Below are positions 19,267 to 26,953 of a stretch of 64,000 nucleotides of DNA, piece after piece. This DNA comes from Janthinobacterium sp. UMAB-56 (GTDB lineage: Bacteria; Pseudomonadota; Gammaproteobacteria; Burkholderiales; Burkholderiaceae_D), in the NCBI RefSeq assembly GCF_900095265.1, contig NZ_LT607654.1:263535-327534 (forward strand), written 5' to 3'. A program made the position numbers and the translations under genes. Positions within the stretch are counted from its first letter, which is position 1. Every line of letters starts with the position of its first letter. The notes under the pieces were generated by a model. The model was not told the origin of the DNA. It saw nothing but the letters and a program-made list of their open reading frames with translations, and did not search any database.

Positions 19267-20081
19267 TTCTGCGCCTGCTCCAGCAGGGCCGGCAATTCTT
19301 TCAGCATGGCTGCGCGCGTGCGCAAGCCCGCCGATGGCAAGCCCTTTTGCTCATCCTGCACCAGGCGCGCAAAGACGATGCTGCGCTCGCCCTTGCTGGC
19401 CCAGCCCACGAACCAGCCGTAGCCACGCGCTTCGTCTAAGCTGCCGTCGGCCTTGCGCGGGAAGGCGGCGCCCGTCTTGCCATGCACTTGCCAGCCGTCC
19501 ACATCGGCCAGGCGCGTCAGGCGACGCGTTGCTTGCATCGCCTGTTTAGTGACGGGCAATTGATCGTTGACCAGCTTGCGCAAGAAGCCTAGCTGTTCCA
19601 GAGGGGAAATTTTCAGCGAAGAACTGATCCACGAGCGCTCCAGGCTATTCTCCTTGCCCGGGTCACCCGAGACGTCCGCATTGCCATAGCGCAAGGCCTT
19701 CGCGTATTTCTGGAAGCGCTCGGCGCCCAGCGCCTGCGTAATCTGCTGCGAATACCAGACGACGGAATACTGCATCCAGCGCGACGGATCCGTCTCCTGG
19801 CGCCAGGCATCGCCGCCCCAGTCCACATAGCCCTGGCGGTACGGCAGGCTAGGTGTGTGCTCATCCTTGAGGAAGCCGGCATCGTAGCCCATCAGGCTGA
19901 GCGCGATCTTGAACGTGGATGCGGGGGTGACGCGGTCGAGGCAATTACCCTCTTGCAGCAAGACGGCACCCGTCCTGGCGTCGGCCATGGCGGTGCAGAT
20001 GGTGGCGGAATGGGCTTGCGAGGCGGCCAGCGTGGCGCCTGTCAAGCCGAGAATGCACTGGAAGATTGCGCGATATTTCAT
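19263..20081 (-). CDS. blaOXA: Class D (OXA-type) beta-lactamase
   Basis: A 272-residue serine beta-lactamase with a signal peptide ending near residue 25. All class D motifs are present: Ser55-T-F-K58 (Lys58 expected to be carboxylated), S106-V-V, Y132-G-N134 and K202-T-G, with the WQVHGKTG context typical of OXA enzymes. It should hydrolyse penicillins in the periplasm; carbapenem or oxacillin range cannot be read from motifs. No integron, insertion sequence or resistance-gene cassette is nearby, and the composition matches the chromosome, so it looks intrinsic. It leads a same-strand run with an unknown gene and a class A PBP. Confidence 0.93.
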   Translation of the reverse strand: MKYRAIFQCILGLTGATLAASQAHSATICTAMADARTGAVLLQEGNCLDRVTPASTFKIALSLMGYDAGFLKDEHTPSLPYRQGYVDWGGDAWRQETDPSRWMQYSVVWYSQQITQALGAERFQKYAKALRYGNADVSGDPGKENSLERSWISSSLKISPLEQLGFLRKLVNDQLPVTKQAMQATRRLTRLADVDGWQVHGKTGAAFPRKADGSLDEARGYGWFVGWASKGERSIVFARLVQDEQKGLPSAGLRTRAAMLKELPALLEQAQK

Positions 20082-20180
20082 GGGCCTCCGGGGTTGGGGG
20101 AGAAGGACAAAGCGAAATTGTACCGGGCAGCGCGGCGCGATGCCAGCGCTGATGCATCGGCTTGAAGCCAGGCTTGCACG

Positions 20181-20348
20181 CTAGCGCCCCACCGGCGCAG
20201 CCGGCTGGCGCTCCCGCTTCAGCCGCTCCTCTTCCATCTCGTCCATGCCCAGCTTTTCCTCGTCGATCAGCGCATGTTCGCGCCGTTCGCGTTCCAACTC
20301 CTCTTCCAGTGCGCCTTCGCCTGGCTCCTGCGCGATTTTCTCCGGCAT
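20181..20348 (-). CDS. Small, highly charged protein
   Basis: A 55-residue protein made mostly of Glu, Arg and Lys, predicted to be one long helix (ALEEELERERREHALIDEE). It has no recognised domain. The ATG at 20348 is preceded by GGAGGAGGG, an excellent ribosome site about seven bases away, which is the main reason to believe it is real. It lies 24 bases after the folE2 stop on the same strand and could be co-transcribed with it. Function unknown. Confidence 0.55.
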   Translation of the reverse strand: MPEKIAQEPGEGALEEELERERREHALIDEEKLGMDEMEEERLKRERQPAAPVGR

Positions 20349-20372
20349 GCTGCCCTCCTCCACGGTGGTTGA

Positions 20373-21293
20373 CTAACAATTTCCAGCAAGCTTGCCCGCC
20401 TGCGCCACGGCATCGTGCGGATGCAGGCTTTCCATATGTTGTACGGTAACATGCGCCTGCGCATAATGTGGTGCCAGCGCCGCCTGCACGCGGCGGGCCG
20501 CGTCTTCCACATACATCAGGTTAGCACCATTCAAGCGCGCGAACGCCTGCTCGTCGGCCCGTTTCACGGCCGTCTGCAAGGGCGTCGCCAGCGCCGCTTC
20601 CACCAGCTCGATCAAGGGAAACAAGTCCAGCTCCGCCTGTTCCGTCAAGGGCACGGTCACCGTCGCCGTGCTGCGCTGGCTGTGCGGCGTGGCCAGGCTC
20701 GCGTGTTCATGCAGCCAGTCGCGCGCCGCCACGGCGTCGATGCCACCCTCGCCGAATTGCGCCGCGAAGGCGTCGGCAAGCAGTTGCCGCGCCAGCGCCG
20801 CCGAGCACGGACAAGTCGACGAATAGCCGACCTCCAGCGTCAGGGATAGCGTAAAACCGTGTGGCGAGTCGCTGGCCTGCAAGCGCACCGGATACGATTT
20901 CCAGCCCGACAGCCCCGCCGTCAGCAGCGCAGGCTGGCGCCGCAGCAGGGGAAAAGCCAGCGCCAGACGCGCCTGCGTGCTGCCGCAATCGGCGTGGCTG
21001 TCGATCATGCGCCGCAGCACGGCGGCCAGCGCCGGCGCATCGAGCGGCTGCGCAGCGGCAAAGGCATCGAGCAGCAGATACAGGCGCGACATGTGAATGC
21101 CCTTGACGCGTGGATCGGGCAGATCGACTTGCACGTCGGCCCAGGCATGTACTTGCTGCGCCTGCCCGCCCTCCTCCAGCCACAGCGGCAAGGCGATGCC
21201 CTGCATGCCCACCCACTCGAGCGGCAAGGGGCTACCCAGGTGAGGGCCGGCCGCCACGTCGGGCAGGGGTGAGGAAAGAGAATCGCGCTTCAT
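20373..21293 (-). CDS. folE2: GTP cyclohydrolase IB (FolE2)
   Basis: A 306-residue enzyme of the GCYH-IB family, which makes dihydroneopterin triphosphate from GTP for folate. Marks include DLPDPRVKGIHMSRLY at about residues 58-72 and the metal-binding YSSTCPCSAALARQL with Cys161 and Cys163. FolE2 works with Mn or other metals and in many bacteria replaces the zinc enzyme FolE1 under zinc shortage, often under Zur control. I use the ATG at 21293. Two palindromes of the same design lie just upstream, consistent with repression. Confidence 0.93.
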   Translation of the reverse strand: MKRDSLSSPLPDVAAGPHLGSPLPLEWVGMQGIALPLWLEEGGQAQQVHAWADVQVDLPDPRVKGIHMSRLYLLLDAFAAAQPLDAPALAAVLRRMIDSHADCGSTQARLALAFPLLRRQPALLTAGLSGWKSYPVRLQASDSPHGFTLSLTLEVGYSSTCPCSAALARQLLADAFAAQFGEGGIDAVAARDWLHEHASLATPHSQRSTATVTVPLTEQAELDLFPLIELVEAALATPLQTAVKRADEQAFARLNGANLMYVEDAARRVQAALAPHYAQAHVTVQHMESLHPHDAVAQAGKLAGNC

Positions 21294-21304
21294 GGCATGG
21301 CTCC

Positions 21305-21325
21305 ATATGCAAACAAGTTGCATAT
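21305..21325. promoter_or_regulatory. Perfect palindrome upstream of folE2 (proximal site)
   Basis: An eight-base arm ATATGCAA, five bases, and its exact complement TTGCATAT, 11 bases upstream of the folE2 start codon. A dimeric repressor bound here would block transcription or translation start. FolE2 genes are commonly controlled by Zur, so Zur is the first candidate; I cannot confirm the consensus for this group. Confidence 0.6.
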
Positions 21326-21347
21326 CATGGAGAAAAACGGGCTTATT

Positions 21348-21362
21348 TGCAAGTACATTGCA
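21348..21362. promoter_or_regulatory. Second palindrome upstream of folE2 (distal site)
   Basis: The core TGCAA, five bases, TTGCA repeats the core of the proximal palindrome, with centres 40 bases apart (close to four helical turns). Two copies of the same dyad in an 89-base spacer are unlikely by chance and suggest a two-site operator for folE2. Confidence 0.5.
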
Positions 21363-21382
21363 TTAATGGACGCATTGACAGC

Positions 21383-22045
21383 TCAACTGGCCCTGCGAAA
21401 CGTCAAATTGATGCGCTGCGCACCCAGCAGCGTGTGTTGGCCCTCCTTCAATGGCGCCACGCCGTGGAAGCGCAGGCGGTCGGCGCCACCCCACACCACC
21501 ACGTCGCCATGCAGCAGGGAGATGCGCGCCGGCTTGTCGGCCCGCTCGGCGCCGCCGAACAGGAAGGTGGCGGGCAGCCCCAGCGAGACAGAGACGATGG
21601 GCGCCGTGAAATCGCATTCATCGCGGTCCTGGTGCAGAGCCATGCGCGCGCCGGGCGCATAACGGTTGACCAGGCAGGCGTCGGGAGCAAAGCCCGGATA
21701 GCCGGCCGCCTGTGCCGCCTGTTGCGCCAGGCGCAGGAACACGGGCGGCATGGGCGGCCACGCAAGGCCGCTGGCCGGATCGCGCCGCGCATAGCGGTAG
21801 CCGCGTCCATCCGTGATCCAGCCCAGGGGGCCGCAATTACTCATGGCGACGGACATGCGCAAGCCGCCCGGCGTGGCCATGTGGCGCAGGGGCGCTGCCA
21901 GCACGATGGCATCGAGCGCCGGCAGCACCTCGTCCAGATAGGGCAGGGCAAAACCGCGCAACAGGACCGACGCGGACGCGCCGGGCACCAGCGGCGCCGG
22001 GCCGGCCGCAGCATAGTCTTCATCGGCAAACAGGGACAGGTTCAT
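21383..22045 (-). CDS. alkB: AlkB-type DNA repair dioxygenase
   Basis: A 220-residue 2-oxoglutarate/Fe(II) dioxygenase that removes methyl groups from 1-methyladenine and 3-methylcytosine in DNA. The metal motif HQDRDE gives H.D, and the distal His is in RFHGVAPLKEG; the final R-N-L-T-F-R holds the 2-oxoglutarate-binding Arg. The middle segment LVNRYAPGARMALHQD is typical of bacterial AlkB. I use the ATG at 22045; the 22138 start adds residues that overlap the neighbouring divergent gene's start region. It lies upstream of folE2 on the same strand, separated by the palindromes. Confidence 0.9.
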   Translation of the reverse strand: MNLSLFADEDYAAAGPAPLVPGASASVLLRGFALPYLDEVLPALDAIVLAAPLRHMATPGGLRMSVAMSNCGPLGWITDGRGYRYARRDPASGLAWPPMPPVFLRLAQQAAQAAGYPGFAPDACLVNRYAPGARMALHQDRDECDFTAPIVSVSLGLPATFLFGGAERADKPARISLLHGDVVVWGGADRLRFHGVAPLKEGQHTLLGAQRINLTFRRAS

Positions 22046-22139
22046 GCCGTGTATTGTAGGCCCGGCGTGGAAAAAGCGCGCGCGACTGGTCCATGCTGCG
22101 CTACAGTAGCGTTTCCAGCCACTACCACCCGCCTCCACG

Positions 22140-22610
22140 ATGGATCATTACGCCGATTTGCTGCAAACCCTGGCGCAGCAGGAAGAAATCCTGCAATTCG
22201 AACGCTTCGACAACGACGCCGCGCTGGCCGTGGGCCTGTGGATCGTCGAAGAAGTGCGCAAGCGCGGCAAGGCCGTCACCGTCAACATCACGCGCAACGG
22301 TCAAATCCTGTTCCACCACGCCATGACAGGCGCCACGGCGGACCAGGCGGACTGGATACGCCGCAAGAACAACACGGTGCAGCGCTTTTGCCGCAGCTCC
22401 TACTATATGGGCATTTCCCATAAAAGCCGGGGCAACACCTTCGAAGACGTGAAATATCTCGACGACATCGAGTACGCGGGCCATGGCGGCGCTTTCCCCC
22501 TGCTGATACGCGGCGTGGGGCTGGTCGGCACGGTGACCGTGTCTGGCCTGGCGCAGGCAGACGACCACGCGCTGGTGGTGGCCGCGCTGCAGGCGCAGCT
22601 GGATAAATAG
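22140..22610 (+). CDS. UPF0303 / heme-degrading-domain (HbpS-like) protein
   Basis: A 156-residue protein of the UPF0303 family, related to the GlcG/HbpS fold (DUF336). It shows LAVGLWIVEEVRKRGKAVTV in the N-terminal half and the conserved RKNNTVQRF and YAGHGGAFPLLIRG stretches. The biochemical role is not settled; heme or cofactor binding is known in relatives. It diverges from alkB across 94 bases and ends next to the stop of the converging racemase gene. No strong ribosome site is visible before the ATG. Confidence 0.78.
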   Translation: MDHYADLLQTLAQQEEILQFERFDNDAALAVGLWIVEEVRKRGKAVTVNITRNGQILFHHAMTGATADQADWIRRKNNTVQRFCRSSYYMGISHKSRGNTFEDVKYLDDIEYAGHGGAFPLLIRGVGLVGTVTVSGLAQADDHALVVAALQAQLDK

Positions 22611-23303
22611 TCAGGCGGCCAGCGCCCGCTGCAAGGCGGCGCGCGCCAGCAAGCGCGTGGAATCGAGCGTCGGCAGCGGCGAATTGGCGTCGCTGATGAA
22701 CAGCGGGATTTCCGTGCAGCCGAGGATGACGGCGTCGCAGCCCTGCTCGCGCAAGCCGGCGATGATGGCCTGGAAGCGCGCCACGCTGTGCGGCTGGATC
22801 ACGCCCGGCACCAGTTCTTCCATGATGATGCGGTTGATCTCACTGCGCGCGTCTTCGGCGGGCCGCACGCAAGCGATGCCGCGCGCGGCCAGCCGGTCGG
22901 GATACACGGCGCTGTCGACCAGCCAGCGCGTGCCCATCAAACCGACTCGTTGGCAAGCACGCGCCGCCGCTTCGGCGGCCACTACGTCCGCAATATGCAG
23001 CCAGGGCAGCGGCGAACGGGGCGCCATCAACTCGAATGCCTGGTGGATGGTGTTGTCGGGGCAAATCAGGAACTCGGCGCCGGCGGCGGCCAGCTTGCGC
23101 GCCGACGCCAGCATCAGTTCGGCCACGCCGGCCAGGTCGCCCGTCTTCAGGCAATCTACATAGCGCGCCAGCGACGGCGTGTGCAGGGATATTTCCGGGT
23201 GCTCATACGCTCCCAGCGCATGCGCGCCCTCTTCGCAAATCGTGCGATAGCACAGGGCCGCCCCTTCGGCCGAACAGCCGACGATGCCGATATGTTGTGT
23301 CAT
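22611..23303 (-). CDS. Aspartate/glutamate racemase-family protein
   Basis: A 230-residue member of the Asp/Glu racemase superfamily (cofactor-independent, two-Cys mechanism). The first Cys is in FLICPDNTIHQ, where Pro-Asp replaces the more common CNT, and the second is in ILGCTEI. The start HIGIVGCSAEGAALCY is typical. AAGGGA precedes the ATG at 23303. It follows the SDR gene by 17 bases and is the third gene of a GntR-SDR-racemase run, so it may racemise or isomerise the same small acid the SDR handles. The amino acid or other substrate is unknown. Confidence 0.85.
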   Translation of the reverse strand: MTQHIGIVGCSAEGAALCYRTICEEGAHALGAYEHPEISLHTPSLARYVDCLKTGDLAGVAELMLASARKLAAAGAEFLICPDNTIHQAFELMAPRSPLPWLHIADVVAAEAAARACQRVGLMGTRWLVDSAVYPDRLAARGIACVRPAEDARSEINRIIMEELVPGVIQPHSVARFQAIIAGLREQGCDAVILGCTEIPLFISDANSPLPTLDSTRLLARAALQRALAA

Positions 23304-23320
23304 GTGAGCGTCCCTTTCGA

Positions 23321-24058
23321 TTAAATGCGCTGGCCGCCGTCGATGGGAATTTCCGCACCCGTGATGTACGAGGCGCGCTCGCTGCACAAGAACTCCACCA
23401 AATCCGCCACTTCGGCCGTCGTGCCCAGGCGGCGCAAGGGGATTTGCGTATCGACGATGTGCGAAGTGCCGGGCGACAGGATGGCCGTGTCGATCTCGCC
23501 CGGTGCGATGGCGTTGACGCGCACGTTCAGCGGCGCCATGTCGTTGGCCATTTCACGTGTCAGCGATGCCAGCGCCGCCTTCGAGCTGGCATAGGCCGAG
23601 CCGGCAAACGGGTGCACGCGGTAGCCGGCGATCGAGCACAGGTTCACGACGGCGCCGCGCGCCTTAGACAGTTCCTGCGCGAAGCCGCGCGTGAGCGCCA
23701 GCGGTGCAAAGAAATTCGTGTTGTACATTTCCTGCCAGGTCTGCATGTCGGTGGTCAGCGAATTGACGCGCGTGCCGCCCGGCCCTTTCGGCGACACGCC
23801 CGCATTGTTCACCAGCGCATGCAGTTTCGCGTCGCCCAGCATCGGGCGCAGCGTCTCGACCATCTGCCCGATCTGGCTCAGGTCCGACAGATCCATGCAC
23901 ACATGTGTGTTGTGCTCCTGGCTGCGCGGGCAGCCGCCGGGAATCGGGCTGCGCGAAACGGTGATGACCCTCCAGCCCAGGCTGCGGAAGCGTTCCGCGA
24001 CGGCGTGGCCGATGCCGCGGCTGGCGCCCGTGACGATGGCGGTTTTTTGTTCAGTCAT
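23321..24058 (-). CDS. Short-chain dehydrogenase/reductase
   Basis: A 245-residue classical SDR. The cofactor motif TGASRGIG is at about residues 9-16, NNAGV follows, and the catalytic Ser-Tyr-Lys are seen in CSIAGYRVHPFAGSAYASSK. The C-terminal SYITGAEIPIDGGQ is standard. It would reduce or oxidise a carbonyl/alcohol with NAD(P). The ATG at 24058 lies eight bases inside the 3' end of the GntR gene, suggesting coupling. The substrate is not predictable; the partner racemase suggests a hydroxy or amino acid. Confidence 0.9.
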   Translation of the reverse strand: MTEQKTAIVTGASRGIGHAVAERFRSLGWRVITVSRSPIPGGCPRSQEHNTHVCMDLSDLSQIGQMVETLRPMLGDAKLHALVNNAGVSPKGPGGTRVNSLTTDMQTWQEMYNTNFFAPLALTRGFAQELSKARGAVVNLCSIAGYRVHPFAGSAYASSKAALASLTREMANDMAPLNVRVNAIAPGEIDTAILSPGTSHIVDTQIPLRRLGTTAEVADLVEFLCSERASYITGAEIPIDGGQRI

Positions 24059-24776
24059 GTTCTTCCTTGTCCTGTTCTGAGTTTTGTTCTGCAATGCCAG
24101 CGGCGTGGATGCGTTCCTGGCGCATCACATAGGCCAGCATCTGCGTCCCGCCATCGAGGATGTCCTGTTCGATGGCGCGCCGCGCGGCCGCGCTGTCGCG
24201 CTGGCGCAGCGCGCTGATGATCGCGTGATGGTGGCCGACGCGCATGTCGGGCGAAAAGCTGGCGTAGCCGGCGGCGATCAGGGGCGCCGTCTGCATCCAC
24301 AGATGGTCGACGAAGCGTTTTAAGGTCGGCATGCCGGCCGCCTGCGCCAGGCCCAGGTGAAACGCCTGGTTGCATTGCAGGGCCGCCGCCAGGTCGTGCC
24401 GCGCGATGGCCTCTTCATTCGCCTGCAGCAGGCGTTCCAGGTCGGCCAGGGTGGCGTCGTCGATGCGCTGCGCTGCCTCAGCCGCGCCCAGGCCTTCCAG
24501 TTCCAGGCGCAGCGCGCGGATTTCCAGGTAGCGCGCCACACTGAGCACGGGCACGCGGAAGTCGCGCGGCGAGCGCAGCACCAGCGCCTCTTCCTGCACC
24601 AGCTGCAGCATGGCGTCGCGCACGGGCGTGACGCTGGTGCCCAGCTGCAGCGCCAGCTCGCGGATGCGCAGCCGGTCATTCGGCTGGAAGCGCCCGGCCG
24701 CCAGCGCTTCGCGCAGCATGGCGTACACGGACTTGCCCAGGTTGACGTGCAGCAGGCTGTCGAATTGATGCTTCAT
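24051..24776 (-). CDS. GntR-family (FadR/FCD) regulator
   Basis: A 241-residue regulator with an N-terminal GntR winged helix (about residues 15-75, LRIRELALQLGTSVTPVRDAM) and a C-terminal FCD helical ligand domain with the metal-binding His pattern (NQAFHLGL, later GHHHAI). Such proteins usually repress operons for organic or amino acid catabolism and respond to the substrate. It is the first gene of the run with the SDR and racemase, and a palindrome upstream is a good candidate for its own operator, so it is probably autoregulated. Confidence 0.88.
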   Translation of the reverse strand: MKHQFDSLLHVNLGKSVYAMLREALAAGRFQPNDRLRIRELALQLGTSVTPVRDAMLQLVQEEALVLRSPRDFRVPVLSVARYLEIRALRLELEGLGAAEAAQRIDDATLADLERLLQANEEAIARHDLAAALQCNQAFHLGLAQAAGMPTLKRFVDHLWMQTAPLIAAGYASFSPDMRVGHHHAIISALRQRDSAAARRAIEQDILDGGTQMLAYVMRQERIHAAGIAEQNSEQDKEEHD

Positions 24777-24801
24777 GCGTGTCTTTGCTCGTTGGAAATT
24801 G

Positions 24802-24820
24802 ATGATGCATCATACATCAT
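24802..24820. promoter_or_regulatory. Probable GntR operator
   Basis: A perfect twelve-base palindrome ATGATGCATCAT at 24802-24813, followed after one base by a further CATCAT at 24815-24820. It lies 25 bases upstream of the GntR start codon, where FCD-type repressors commonly bind short dyads. The same spacer also serves the divergent thioesterase gene. Confidence 0.55.
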
Positions 24821-24911
24821 TGTAGAAAACGCGGTTTTCCATCCGTGTACCGGAGACAGGAAACATTGCAAGACCGTACAATCAGCTGCCACCGCATCGA
24901 AAGGAGCGCTC

Positions 24912-25367
24912 TTGAACTGGGATTATCCGCACGCCCACACCCTGCCCGTCACGCCCGAAGCGGCCGACATCGACGGCTTGCAGCACACCAACAACGCCGT
25001 CTACGTGCGCTGGTGCGAGCATATCGCCTGGCACCACTCTGCCAGCCTGGGACTGGTGCTGGACGATTACCGGCGCCTGGACCGGGCCATGGCGATACGC
25101 CGCGGCGAATACGACTACCTGCTGCCAACGCGGGCCGGCGAAGCGCTGACCCTGGCCACCTGGCTGTGCGCCAGCGATGGCCGCTCCAGCATGGAACGGC
25201 GCTTCCAGCTGATCCGCAATAGCGATGGCGCCACCGTCGTGCGCGGACGATGGGACTTGATTTGCATCGAACTGAGCAGCGGGCGGGCGCGCCGTTTGCC
25301 GCCTGAATTTCTGGCGGCGTACGAACCGGCCATCGTCGCGGCCGGCGCGCAGGACGCAGACGCCTAG
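24912..25367 (+). CDS. Acyl-CoA thioesterase, 4HBT (hotdog) family
   Basis: A 151-residue hotdog-fold thioesterase. The motif DIDGLQHTNNAVYVRWCE at about residues 18-35 carries the catalytic-type Asp/His-N pattern of the 4-hydroxybenzoyl-CoA thioesterase/YbgC group. It should hydrolyse an acyl-CoA in the cytoplasm. The start is a TTG at 24912, five bases after AAGGAG; no ATG fits. It diverges from the GntR gene. The acyl group preferred is unknown. Confidence 0.83.
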   Translation: MNWDYPHAHTLPVTPEAADIDGLQHTNNAVYVRWCEHIAWHHSASLGLVLDDYRRLDRAMAIRRGEYDYLLPTRAGEALTLATWLCASDGRSSMERRFQLIRNSDGATVVRGRWDLICIELSSGRARRLPPEFLAAYEPAIVAAGAQDADA

Positions 25368-25506
25368 GCAGCCGTTTTGCACGCCGATCAGCGAAGATGC
25401 GGGGCTTTTCCTGCGCCTCCGCAGTGCAACATGCATTTCACTGCTGATTTGCCCGTTCATGCTTTAGAATCAGCGACCTCAGCCCCGTAAAAACAGGATA
25501 AAACAT

Positions 25507-26871
25507 ATGACGGCAGTCGGGAATACCGAACCACAAGAGCTCAAGCGTGGCCTGAAAAGCCGCCACATCCAGCTCATCGCCCTGGGCGGCGCCATCGGCA
25601 CCGGCCTGTTTCTGGGCATTGCGCAAACCATCAAGATGGCCGGCCCTTCCGTGCTGCTCGGCTATGGCATCGCCGGCGTCATCGCCTTCCTGATCATGCG
25701 CCAACTGGGCGAGATGGTGGTCGACGAACCCGTCGCTGGCTCCTTCAGCTATTTTGCCGACAAATACTGCGGCCACCTGCCCGGCTTTCTGTCGGGCTGG
25801 AACTACTGGGTGCTGTATGTGCTTGTCAGCATGGCCGAACTGACGGCCGTCGGCATCTACGTGCAGTACTGGTGGCCGGGCGTACCGACCTGGGTGTCGG
25901 CGCTCATCTTCTTTTGCGTCATCAACGCCATCAGCCTGCTCAATGTGAAGGCCTTTGGCGAGATGGAATTCTGGTTCGCCATCATCAAGGTGGTCGCCAT
26001 CATCGGCATGATCGTCTTCGGCGCCTGGCTACTCGCTTCCGGCGACGCGGGCCCGCAGGCCTCGGTAGCCAACCTGTGGCAGCACGGCGGCTTCTTCCCG
26101 AATGGCTGGCAGGGACTGGTGATGGCCATGGCCGTCATCATGTTCTCGTTCGGTGGCCTGGAGCTGGTGGGCATCACGGCGGCCGAGGCGGACGATCCGG
26201 GCACGACGATTCCGCGCGCCACCAACCAGGCCATCTACCGCATCCTGATTTTCTATATCGGCGCACTCGGCATTTTGCTGTCGCTATACCCTTGGCAAAA
26301 CGTCGTCACCGGCGGCAGCCCGTTCGTGCTGATCTTCCACGCCCTCGACAGCAACCTGGTGGCCACGGCCCTGAACGTCGTGGTGCTGACTGCCGCCCTG
26401 TCCGTCTACAACAGCGGCGTGTACTGCAACACGCGCATGCTGTTCGGCCTGGCCAAGCAGGGCAATGCGCCGCGCGCGCTGCTGCACCTGAACCGCCGGG
26501 GCGTGCCGCTGGTGGCGCTGGGCGTCTCGGCCCTGGCGACGGGCGCCTGCGTGGTGGTCAATTACTTTATGCCGGGCGAAGCGTTCGAAGTGCTGATGGG
26601 CCTGGTCGTCTCGGCGCTGATCATCAACTGGGCCATGATCAGCTGGATTCACCTGCGCTTCCGCGCGCAAAAGAAGGCCGAGGGCAAGACGACGCTGTTC
26701 CAGAGCCTGGGCTACCCGTTCACCAACTACCTGTGCCTGGTCTTCCTGGCCGGCGTCCTGGTGATCATGTATCTCACGCCGGGCCTGCGCATCTCCGTCT
26801 ACCTGATACCCGTCTGGCTCGCTGCACTGGGCGTCGGTTACTGGATCAGGCAAAGCAAGGCCAAGGCCTAG
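25507..26871 (+). CDS. Amino-acid permease, AroP/PheP-like
   Basis: A 454-residue APC-superfamily transporter with about twelve membrane segments. The N-terminal LKRGLKSRHIQLIALGGAIG and the following GTGLFLGIAQTIKMAGPSV are nearly identical to E. coli AroP and PheP, as is GWNYWVLYVLVSMAELTAVG. It should import aromatic amino acids (Phe, Tyr or Trp) by proton symport; D-Ala/Pro permeases of the same family are less likely. The gene stands alone and is followed by a very strong bidirectional terminator. Confidence 0.9.
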   Translation: MTAVGNTEPQELKRGLKSRHIQLIALGGAIGTGLFLGIAQTIKMAGPSVLLGYGIAGVIAFLIMRQLGEMVVDEPVAGSFSYFADKYCGHLPGFLSGWNYWVLYVLVSMAELTAVGIYVQYWWPGVPTWVSALIFFCVINAISLLNVKAFGEMEFWFAIIKVVAIIGMIVFGAWLLASGDAGPQASVANLWQHGGFFPNGWQGLVMAMAVIMFSFGGLELVGITAAEADDPGTTIPRATNQAIYRILIFYIGALGILLSLYPWQNVVTGGSPFVLIFHALDSNLVATALNVVVLTAALSVYNSGVYCNTRMLFGLAKQGNAPRALLHLNRRGVPLVALGVSALATGACVVVNYFMPGEAFEVLMGLVVSALIINWAMISWIHLRFRAQKKAEGKTTLFQSLGYPFTNYLCLVFLAGVLVIMYLTPGLRISVYLIPVWLAALGVGYWIRQSKAKA

Positions 26872-26899
26872 GCAGCCTGCGCCGTATCAGGAAATAAGC

Positions 26900-26939
26900 A
26901 ATGCAAAAAGCCCGTCTTCTCAGACGGGCTTTTTGCATT
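26900..26939. terminator. Strong bidirectional intrinsic terminator
   Basis: An 18-base perfect stem with a four-base loop (26918-26921); the GC core is flanked by A and T runs on both sides so it can stop transcription from the permease on the plus strand and the unknown 536-residue gene on the minus strand. Confidence 0.92.
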
Positions 26940-26953
26940 GTGCGCGTTCGAGT

